Shown piece after piece: positions 6,375 to 11,500 of a stretch of DNA of 11,500 nt. The first letter of the stretch is position 1. Every line of letters begins with the position of its first letter. The translations under genes and the position numbers were made by a program. Source of the stretch: Acidimicrobiales bacterium (GTDB lineage Bacteria > Actinomycetota > Acidimicrobiia > Acidimicrobiales > RAAP-2); the NCBI GenBank assembly GCA_017883125.1, contig JADGOD010000235.1, forward strand, positions 1 to 11,500, written 5' to 3'. The notes beneath the pieces are model-generated. The model had not been told where the DNA came from and did no database searches. It was given only the letters and a program-made list of their open reading frames with translations.

Positions 6375-7085
6375 ATGAACACCATCGAGATACCAACCGC
6401 CGACGGTCCCATGCCCGCCTTCTCGGCCACCCCGGACGGCCCCTCGCGCGGCGGAATCGTCGTCATCCAGGAAGCCTTCGGCCTCACCGAGCACATCGGC
6501 CGGGTCACCGAGCGTCTGGCCGCCGAGGGATTCCGCGCCATCGCTCCTGCGCTCTTCCACCGAGACGGCTCACCGGTGATCGCCTACGACGACATGGAGT
6601 CGATCTACCCCGTGATGCAGACCCTGAGCGCCGGGACGATCACCATGGACGTCGATGCAGCGCTCGGCCAGCTCGGAGACGAAGGGTTCGCGCCAGGACG
6701 GCGAGGGATGGTCGGATTCTGCATGGGTGGCTCCGTCACCCTCATCGCCGCCACGCGGCCCGGCCTCGGTGCCGCTGTCACCTACTACGGCGGGGGCCTC
6801 GCCACCGGGCGGTTCGGGATGGACCCGCTGATCGGCCTGGGCTCGAAGATCCGCTGCCCGTGGAACGGGCACTACGGGGACCTCGATCAGGGGATCCCCG
6901 TCGAGGAGGTCGAGCAGCTCCGTGTCGCCGCTGCGTCAGCCAGCGCTCCGACGGAGATCTTCCGCTACGCCAACGCCGATCACGGCTTCAACTGCGAGGA
7001 CCGGCCGGCGGTGTTCAATGCCGAAGCCGCCCAGATCGCGTGGGACCGCACCATCGGGTTCTTCACAGCGAACCTGACGAGCTGA
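6375..7085 (+). CDS. Dienelactone hydrolase family protein (alpha/beta hydrolase)
   Basis: This 236-residue protein matches the length of bacterial dienelactone hydrolases. The Cys nucleophile elbow is GFCMGG (Cys116), the acid is in GDLDQGIP (Asp171), and the His is in NADHGFNC (His203), so the Cys-Asp-His triad is complete. IVVIQEAFGLTEHI (28-41) is the conserved stretch with the Glu that interacts with the Cys in this family. It has no signal peptide and is probably cytosolic. Classical members hydrolyse dienelactones in chlorocatechol breakdown. No catechol pathway gene is nearby, so the substrate is unassigned and this may be a general carboxylesterase. MNTIEIPTADGPMPAF is the usual N-terminus. 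It ends facing the acyl-CoA dehydrogenase gene, with a shared terminator. Confidence 0.9.
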   Translation: MNTIEIPTADGPMPAFSATPDGPSRGGIVVIQEAFGLTEHIGRVTERLAAEGFRAIAPALFHRDGSPVIAYDDMESIYPVMQTLSAGTITMDVDAALGQLGDEGFAPGRRGMVGFCMGGSVTLIAATRPGLGAAVTYYGGGLATGRFGMDPLIGLGSKIRCPWNGHYGDLDQGIPVEEVEQLRVAAASASAPTEIFRYANADHGFNCEDRPAVFNAEAAQIAWDRTIGFFTANLTS

Positions 7086-7108
7086 GGGTCCGACGCAGCC
7101 CTCAGCTC
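7079..7108. terminator. Bidirectional terminator-like inverted repeat containing both stop codons
   Basis: GAGCTGAGGG (7079-7088) and CCCTCAGCTC (7099-7108) are perfect inverted arms around a 10-nt loop. The TGA of the plus-strand hydrolase (7083-7085) and the TGA of the minus-strand dehydrogenase (7104-7102) lie at mirror positions in the two arms, so both genes end AGC TGA (Ser-stop). It fits a shared transcription stop for convergent genes. There is no strong T-run on either side, so termination strength is uncertain. Confidence 0.65.
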
Positions 7109-8319
7109 CGGGGAATCTCGTTCCAGGGGACGTCCTTGTCGTTGCGGACCTCACCGGGCATCCCCAGCACCCTCTCGGCGAGGATGTTGCGCATGATCAG
7201 GCTGGTGCCGCCCTCGATCGAGTTGGCCTGGACGCGGATGAACGACTTCTGCAGATCTGAGGTCATCAGGATCGCCAGGGACGGTCGGATCTTGGGATAG
7301 TCCGAGTTGTAGAGCATCCCCTCGGGACCCAGAAGGTCGACCGCCAGGCTGTAGATCTTCTGGTTGAGCTCAGCGAAGGCCAGCTTCGCCACCGACCCCT
7401 CGGGTCCCGGCGTTCCGGCTTTGCGGCTGTCCGAAGCCCGTAGGTTGGTCAGGCGAGTGACCTCGGCCTGGACCCACAGCGTCATGAGCCGATCCTTCTC
7501 GGCGATGGCCTCAGGGCTCGCCGAGGACCCGAAGCGCTCCTCGAAGGCGGCCACCGCGTGGGCGATGGGTCCCGAACCGCGGGGAGGGACCTGGCTGCCG
7601 ATCGAGACGCGCTCGTTCATCAAGGTGGTGATCGCCACGTTCCATCCCTCGCCGACGCCACCGATCCGCTCCGTGTCGGGGACCTGGGCGTCGGTGAAGA
7701 AGCACTCGTTGAACTCCGCCTCCCCGGTCGCCTGGTACAGCGGTCGGACCTCGACGCCTTCGCCGTGCATGTCCACCAGGAACGCCGTCATCCCTCGGTG
7801 CTTGGGCAGGTCGGGATCAGTGCGGGCCAGCAGGAGGCCGAAGGCCGAGATATGTGCCAGGGTCGTCCAGACCTTCTGGCCGTTCACGATCCACTCGTCA
7901 CCGTCCTTGACCGCGCGCGTGGCGAGGCCTGCGACGTCTGAGCCCGCTCCGGGCTCACTGAAGAGCTGACACCAGATCTCCTCGCCAGTGAAGATCGGTC
8001 GCAGATAGCGCTGCTTCTGAGCATCGGTGCCGTGGACAGCGATGGTCGGTGCGACCATGCCGTGGCCGATGACGTTGATGCCCGACTTCGACGGCGCACC
8101 CGCCGCCGCCATCCGGCGAACCACGTGGCCGAGCAGCGAAGGGCTGACCCCGAGGCCACCACATCCAGGGGCGAAGTGCGGCCATGCCAGGCCTCGATCG
8201 AACTGCTTCCCGAGGAAGGTGGTGACGTCGGTGGACGCCGGAGGGAATGTAGCCAGAAACTCGTCGACGAGGACGTCGATCTGCTCGACGCCCACGTCCC
8301 GTCCCGCACGATCAGCCAT
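7102..8319 (-). CDS. Acyl-CoA dehydrogenase family protein (FadE-like flavoprotein)
   Basis: This 405-residue protein has the ordinary length of the family. In order it shows an N-terminal helical domain, the FAD/substrate signature CQLFSEPGAGSDVAGLAT (117-134), VNGQKVWTT (145-153) in the central beta domain, and the C-terminal helical domain ending IEGGTSLIMRNILAERVLGMP (368-388). Glu369 there is the probable catalytic base, corresponding to the YEGT glutamate. It catalyses FAD-dependent alpha,beta-dehydrogenation of an acyl-CoA and passes electrons to ETF. Actinobacterial relatives act in fatty-acid, branched-chain or sterol side-chain oxidation, and the sequence does not say which. The ATG at 8319 has GGGGGAG just upstream. 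No other beta-oxidation gene is adjacent. It has its own candidate promoter and converges with the hydrolase gene. Confidence 0.93.
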   Translation of the reverse strand: MADRAGRDVGVEQIDVLVDEFLATFPPASTDVTTFLGKQFDRGLAWPHFAPGCGGLGVSPSLLGHVVRRMAAAGAPSKSGINVIGHGMVAPTIAVHGTDAQKQRYLRPIFTGEEIWCQLFSEPGAGSDVAGLATRAVKDGDEWIVNGQKVWTTLAHISAFGLLLARTDPDLPKHRGMTAFLVDMHGEGVEVRPLYQATGEAEFNECFFTDAQVPDTERIGGVGEGWNVAITTLMNERVSIGSQVPPRGSGPIAHAVAAFEERFGSSASPEAIAEKDRLMTLWVQAEVTRLTNLRASDSRKAGTPGPEGSVAKLAFAELNQKIYSLAVDLLGPEGMLYNSDYPKIRPSLAILMTSDLQKSFIRVQANSIEGGTSLIMRNILAERVLGMPGEVRNDKDVPWNEIPRS

Positions 8320-8371
8320 CGCTCCCCCAATCGGATCAGCGATCGAATCGCCGGTTCACCGCAAGGGCCCA

Positions 8372-8377
8372 ATCATA
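8372..8377 (-). promoter_or_regulatory. Candidate -10 element (TATGAT) of the acyl-CoA dehydrogenase gene
   Basis: Read on the minus strand, TATGAT differs from TATAAT at one base and lies 52 nt upstream of the ATG, giving a leader of roughly 45 nt with the ribosome-binding site at its end. No matching -35 is visible. It sits in the 89-bp gap after the small charged-protein gene. Confidence 0.4.
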
Positions 8378-8399
8378 CGGGGCAGACCGATCGAGGGCT

Positions 8400-8412
8400 C
8401 TGAGGACCTCAG
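8400..8412. repeat. Short palindrome over the stop codon of the charged small protein
   Basis: CTGAGG-A-CCTCAG is a perfect palindrome with a one-base centre. The TGA stop of the small gene (8411-8409, minus strand) lies inside it. As RNA it gives only a 5-bp stem with a 3-nt loop and no T-run, so a terminator role is weak. Confidence 0.3.
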
Positions 8413-8666
8413 TCGATCATGAGGAGCTCACGGAGCTCCTCCTGGCGAACCTCGAAGTCCTCGAGCGAGAGGCGGCCCTCGGCCAGGTCCTCGTGGATCT
8501 TGGCCAGCTCGAGCAGGATCTTGCCCTGGTCGACAGGTGCGCCGACCGGGGTCTCTTCGGGCTCCGCGTTCTTGCGCTCTTCTCGGCGCTCCACCTTCTC
8601 CTTCGCGCGCGTGCGCTTCTCCTGCTCGCGCTGCATCTTGCCAAATGTTGATCGGGACTTAGCCAT
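8409..8666 (-). CDS. Small highly charged protein with C-terminal SHOCT-like segment
   Basis: This 85-residue protein has two parts. Residues 1-32 (MAKSRSTFGKMQREQEKRTR and on to EERK) are rich in Lys, Arg and Glu and predicted helical, without hydrophobic residues. After an acidic, Pro-rich linker, residues 48-83 (KILLELAKIHEDLAEGRLSL, then EDFEVRQEELRELL) look like the short two-helix SHOCT motif, whose function is unknown but which often serves in oligomerisation. From memory, the N-terminus resembles the KSxxTFxK...ERKEERK stretch of small proteins annotated near cold-shock genes in other bacteria. Not checked. The start has AGGAG 6 nt upstream of the ATG. It follows the DEAD-box/cold-shock helicase gene by 29 nt and is probably co-transcribed. 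A role in RNA binding or helicase assistance is inference only. Confidence 0.8.
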   Translation of the reverse strand: MAKSRSTFGKMQREQEKRTRAKEKVERREERKNAEPEETPVGAPVDQGKILLELAKIHEDLAEGRLSLEDFEVRQEELRELLMID

Positions 8667-8695
8667 CCTCGGCTCCTCTCCTTCTCGGCCGCTGG

Positions 8696-10285
8696 TTAGC
8701 GGTGACTCGGCCGACGGTTCCCACGAGGGGTACCAGTGACGACCCTGACATTTTGGGCTTCGGCGCCTCGGCGCCCGCGGCCCACTTCGAACGTGACGTT
8801 CTGACCGACCTCAAGGATCGCGGTCGGTGCGCCAACGAGGTTCGTGGCGTGCACGAAGAGATCATCGTCACCGTCGCGGGAGACGAATCCGTAGCCACGC
8901 TCGGCGTCGAAGAACTTGACGGTCCCTGTCGGGCCGCGCTTCACCGACGACGGACGAGGAGCCGACGTCGACCAGCGATCGCTCTGGCGGGAGTCCCCGC
9001 GGAGGGCGTCACCGCGTGACGACTCACGACGAGGGGACTCACGGCGCGACGACTCACGACGAGGCGACGACGACGGGCGGCGGTCCTTCTGATGGGTCTT
9101 GTAGTCATCGATGGCCGCCGAGGGGGCCTTGGCCACCGCCTTGGCGGGACGGGGCGGGAGCACTGGTGCGGTCAGCACCGTCGGCTCATCGAGTCCCGAC
9201 GGGAGCTTGAGGCCGCGCTGGATGCCAGAGACAGCCTTTCGCTGGTCTTCGACCACCAAGGAGACGACGACACCGTCGAGCCCGGCCCGGCCCGTACGAC
9301 CGGAACGGTGGGTGTAGTCGGTCGCATCAGCCGGCGGGTCGAAGTGGACCACGCCGGGAAGCGCTTCGAGGTGGATGCCTCGGGCGGCCACATCGGTGGC
9401 GACGAGAGCGTTCGCCTTGCCGTTCTCAAAGTCCTTGATGGCCCGCTCACGCTGGGCTTGGCTGCGGTCACCGTGGATGGCCACCGAGGTGACACCGGCA
9501 TCGGAGAGCTGACGAGCCACGCGGTCCGCACCACGCCGGGTGCGGCAGAAGACGATGGCCCGGCCGAGCTGCGTGACGACGTCTGCGCACTTCTCGAGGC
9601 GCTCGTCGCGCGAGACCTTCCAGAAGTGGTGCTGGACGTCACCGTTTGACTCATCGTCGCTGCCGACGTCGTGGCGGGCAGGGTCGCGCTGGTAGCGATC
9701 CACGAGGGACTCGATCTCCCGGCCCATGGTGGCAGAGAAGAGGAGAACCTGGCGCTCAGGGTTGGTCTGCTCGATGATGCGGCGGACGACGGGGAGGAAG
9801 CCCATGTCGGCCATCCGGTCGGCCTCATCGATGACGATGAGGTCAACGTCGGAGAGATCGACCATCCGCTGCTCGATCATGTCCTCGAGACGGCCCGGGC
9901 AGGCGACGAGGAGGTCGACGCCCTTGGAGAGCGCAGCCTGGGTCGGGCCGTAGCGGGTACCGCCGTAGACGGCGATCACCTTGCGGGCTCCGTCGTCCTT
10001 CAGCGAGGCGAGCTCGTCGCGGACCTGGGCGGCCAGCTCACGCGTCGGCTCGAGGATCAGGCCACGGGGACGACGGGGCTTCGAGTCGACGCAGCGGGTG
10101 ATGGCTGCGACACCGAAGGCGATCGTCTTGCCCGAACCGGTCGGGGCCTTGGCCACGACATCGCGGCCGGCGATGGCATCGGGGATCGCTGCTTCTTGGA
10201 CGGGGAAGGCCGTGGTGATGCCACGCTCAGTGAGTTTGGCCACGAGGGCAGGATCGACCCCGAGGTCGGAAAAGGTAACAGGCAC
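8696..10285 (-). CDS. DEAD-box RNA helicase with C-terminal cold-shock domain
   Basis: This 529-residue fusion has all helicase motifs. The Q motif spans TFSDLG...FPVQ (4-30). Motif I is APTGSGKT (47-54), Ia is PTRELA, Ib is CPGR (129-132), II is DEAD (153-156), III is SAT (184-186), IV is AIVFCRTRRG, V is ATDVAARG and VI is HRSGRTGRAG. Residues 380-450 form a basic, Ser/Arg-rich, probably disordered linker with a repeated RRESS unit. Residues 453-516 are a cold-shock OB-fold: GTVKFFDAERGYGFVSRDG carries RNP1 and DLFVHATNL carries RNP2. A basic tail follows. The protein should unwind RNA with ATP and bind single-stranded RNA through the CSD. GTG at 10285-10283 was chosen because MPVTFSDLG is the family start and GGAG lies 4 nt upstream. 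An ATG at 10348 would add a 21-residue extension unlike the family. Confidence 0.94.
   Translation of the reverse strand: MPVTFSDLGVDPALVAKLTERGITTAFPVQEAAIPDAIAGRDVVAKAPTGSGKTIAFGVAAITRCVDSKPRRPRGLILEPTRELAAQVRDELASLKDDGARKVIAVYGGTRYGPTQAALSKGVDLLVACPGRLEDMIEQRMVDLSDVDLIVIDEADRMADMGFLPVVRRIIEQTNPERQVLLFSATMGREIESLVDRYQRDPARHDVGSDDESNGDVQHHFWKVSRDERLEKCADVVTQLGRAIVFCRTRRGADRVARQLSDAGVTSVAIHGDRSQAQRERAIKDFENGKANALVATDVAARGIHLEALPGVVHFDPPADATDYTHRSGRTGRAGLDGVVVSLVVEDQRKAVSGIQRGLKLPSGLDEPTVLTAPVLPPRPAKAVAKAPSAAIDDYKTHQKDRRPSSSPRRESSRRESPRRESSRGDALRGDSRQSDRWSTSAPRPSSVKRGPTGTVKFFDAERGYGFVSRDGDDDLFVHATNLVGAPTAILEVGQNVTFEVGRGRRGAEAQNVRVVTGTPRGNRRPSHR
9018..9063. repeat. 15-bp tandem repeat in the helicase linker
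   Basis: The 16-base stretch starting GACGACTCACGACGAG occurs at 9018-9033 and 9048-9063, with a diverged copy between them, so the period is 15 bp over three units. On the coding strand it encodes RRESS, RRESP, RRESS, followed by looser RGDAL and RGDSR. It keeps frame and should change linker length in 5-residue steps. Confidence 0.75.
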
Positions 10286-10384
10286 AACACTCCAATACGA
10301 GTTGAAAGGGCCAACTCGAGCACGGAGCCGAAGTGAGCCCAGCCGCAATCACGCGACTATTCACCGAGAGGTTCGGTGGGAACG
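10286..10384 (-). promoter_or_regulatory. Structured 5' leader of the helicase gene (two hairpins)
   Basis: If transcription starts near 10384, the leader is about 100 nt. It holds two inverted repeats. CACCGA/TCGGTG at 10362-10378 has a 5-nt loop. CGAGTTG/CAACTCG at 10298-10318 has 7 bp and a 7-nt loop, and its foot lies 4 nt upstream of the GGAG ribosome-binding site (10293-10290). A long structured leader is typical of cold-shock genes such as cspA and some DEAD-box helicase genes. The hairpins are seen directly; control of translation by them is inference. Confidence 0.45.
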
Positions 10385-10390
10385 TCATCT

Positions 10391-10419
10391 ACAATACCAG
10401 GCCCAACACCCCATGTGAC
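10391..10419 (-). promoter_or_regulatory. Candidate promoter of the helicase / small-protein operon
   Basis: On the minus strand GTCACA (10419-10414, four of six matches to TTGACA) and TATTGT (10396-10391, four of six to TATAAT) are separated by exactly 17 bp. It lies in the 172-bp gap between the GGDEF stop and the helicase start, in a locally AT-richer patch. Confidence 0.45.
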
Positions 10420-10427
10420 GCATACCC

Positions 10428-10439
10428 CCCGCCGGCGGG
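10428..10439. repeat. GC palindrome downstream of the GGDEF gene
   Basis: CCCGCCGGCGGG is a perfect 12-bp palindrome 18 bp after the GGDEF stop. As RNA it gives only a 4-bp stem and no T-run follows on the minus strand, so it is at best a weak terminator element. Confidence 0.25.
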
Positions 10440-10457
10440 ATCCGTCAGTCCTCCCCG

Positions 10458-11492
10458 TCAGGCGGGTGCTTCGTCACCGATCGTCTCTTGCGGGATAACC
10501 GGACTGGGTCCGGGGACCCGCGCCTCGTGCCGTAGACGCTTGACCTCGTACATCGCCTGGTCGGCTCGCCGGAAGAGGTCCGCCGCCGATTCCGTCCCGT
10601 CCCAGGTGGCCACGCCGATCGAGAACATGAGCCCATCGGGTGACACCTCCTGGAGCCGATCGGCGATCCGCTGGATGCCGATCTCCTCAGAGTTCGGAGC
10701 GAGGAGCCCGAACTCATCGCCGCCCAGTCGTGCGACGAAGTCCCCAGCCCCGCGGACCACACCCCGCCACCCGTCGGCGAACTCACGCAAGGCGCCATCT
10801 CCTGCTTGGTGCCCCTTGGTGTCGTTGACTACCTTGAAGTCATCGAGGTCGATGACGGCGAGCGACAGCGGCGTCCTGGTCCGTCGGGCCCTCTCCAGCT
10901 CCTCTGCGACTCGATCCTCCCAGTACTGGCGGTTCGGCAGACCGGTCAGCGCGTCCTCATAGCTCCTCCTACGGAGCATGGACACGAGGGCGAAGACCAC
11001 GGCGCACGCCACGAACGCAGTCCCGAATATCGAGACCCACGCCACAACCGGCTTCTCGACTCTGGGACCGACGGCGAGCACGACGGCGTAGGCCACCCCC
11101 GCCCCTGTGAACTGGAGCATCGCAGGGAGCCGCTCAACGAAGAGCGCCACGAAGACGGCGACCCAGATGTAGAGCACGGCGAAGTTCACCTCGTTCTGCG
11201 CCCCGACCGCGGCGAGCACGCTGATCAGCAGCGTGCCGAGGGCGATGTCGATGTGAATGGTCCATGGGGGGAACCGCCTGCCGATGGTGAACCGCATGGT
11301 TGATGCGATCACGGCAACGGTGCAGAGAGCGGTGAGCATGGCGAGAGAGCGGTCAGACCAGTTCCCACTGGGGAGCGTCGCCAGCACCGCCACGGCACCG
11401 GCCAGCGGGAAGATCGCTGCAGTCTTGCTCGGATCCGTCAGGAACTCCTGATGGCGAGCTCGGCGAGCAACCCCCACTGGTGCGCTCCCCAA
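10458..11492 (-). CDS. Membrane-anchored GGDEF-domain protein (probable diguanylate cyclase)
   Basis: From the TTG at 11492 this is 344 residues. The frame stays open to the window edge, so the true start may lie outside, or be the GTG at 11477. About six hydrophobic segments (near residues 25-40, 50-65, 78-97, 103-119, 124-141 and 148-172) form an integral membrane sensor region without a recognised ligand domain. The GGDEF domain begins DALTGLPNR (180-188). It keeps the metal Asp in VIDLDDFK (Asp215), VND..GHQAGD for substrate, and RLGGDEF (255-261), so it should make cyclic di-GMP from two GTP. The upstream inhibitory RxxD site is degenerate (GAGD at 248-251, with the Arg one residue too far away), so product inhibition at that site is doubtful. 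No EAL or HD-GYP partner is seen nearby. Confidence 0.88.
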   Translation of the reverse strand: MGSAPVGVARRARHQEFLTDPSKTAAIFPLAGAVAVLATLPSGNWSDRSLAMLTALCTVAVIASTMRFTIGRRFPPWTIHIDIALGTLLISVLAAVGAQNEVNFAVLYIWVAVFVALFVERLPAMLQFTGAGVAYAVVLAVGPRVEKPVVAWVSIFGTAFVACAVVFALVSMLRRRSYEDALTGLPNRQYWEDRVAEELERARRTRTPLSLAVIDLDDFKVVNDTKGHQAGDGALREFADGWRGVVRGAGDFVARLGGDEFGLLAPNSEEIGIQRIADRLQEVSPDGLMFSIGVATWDGTESAADLFRRADQAMYEVKRLRHEARVPGPSPVIPQETIGDEAPA

Positions 11493-11500
11493 GGGAGGCA

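Noticed and set aside
9092..10336. Two long plus-strand frames opposite the helicase (185 and 221 codons)
   Set aside because: They mirror the helicase coding frame, are Gly/Asp/Glu/Arg-rich without domain signals, and have no plausible start region.
10442..10461. Direct repeat CCGTCAG at the end of the GGDEF gene
   Set aside because: Two 7-base copies in GC-rich DNA are expected by chance, and neither attachment-site nor terminator context supports them.
1..11500. Mobile element, phage, CRISPR array or defence island
   Set aside because: I saw no transposase, integrase, terminal repeats, regularly spaced repeats or known defence genes. All genes look like chromosomal metabolism, envelope, repair or signalling genes.

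Overview
The window is GC-rich bacterial DNA, densely packed with genes on both strands. It looks like an actinomycete-type (Actinomycetota) chromosome, and an Acidimicrobiia-like lineage is my best guess. The pointers are the base composition, a fused HAD phosphatase/PlsC acyltransferase of the kind known from mycobacteria, a MurT-GatD pair, and several genes whose start codon sits 6-10 nt behind a TANNNT hexamer with no clear Shine-Dalgarno sequence. The lineage was not tested by any search. I see no tRNA, rRNA, insertion sequence, phage gene or CRISPR array, and nothing that breaks the composition sharply except short AT-richer intergenic patches.

Left part (1-3195). A minus-strand operon runs right to left: HAD-PlsC fusion, then murT, then gatD (cut by the window edge). 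Both junctions are 4-nt stop/start overlaps (GTGA and ATGA), so the three are probably translationally coupled. MurT-GatD amidates the D-glutamate of the peptidoglycan stem on lipid II. PlsC makes phosphatidic acid. The operon therefore joins membrane phospholipid synthesis to cell-wall modification. A 225-bp divergent intergenic region separates it from a LysR-type regulator. That region contains a perfect 10-bp inverted repeat and, nearer the regulator, a repeated ATCTTGCA.

Middle part (3196-7085). A plus-strand run carries the LysR-type regulator, an AlkA-type DNA glycosylase and an M20 metallopeptidase with short gaps (9 and 13 nt). After 142 bp comes a dienelactone-hydrolase-family enzyme. 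That gene converges on the next one, and a 10-bp inverted repeat there holds both stop codons.

Right part (7102-11492). Everything is on the minus strand. From right to left: a membrane-bound GGDEF protein with a degenerate inhibitory site, a DEAD-box RNA helicase carrying a C-terminal cold-shock domain, a very charged 85-residue protein with a SHOCT-like tail, and an acyl-CoA dehydrogenase. The helicase has a candidate promoter, a leader of about 100 nt with two hairpins (one just in front of the ribosome-binding site), and the charged small protein 29 nt downstream. This looks like a cold-shock or RNA-remodelling module and is the most interesting unit in the window. The rest is largely ordinary core or metabolic gene content.
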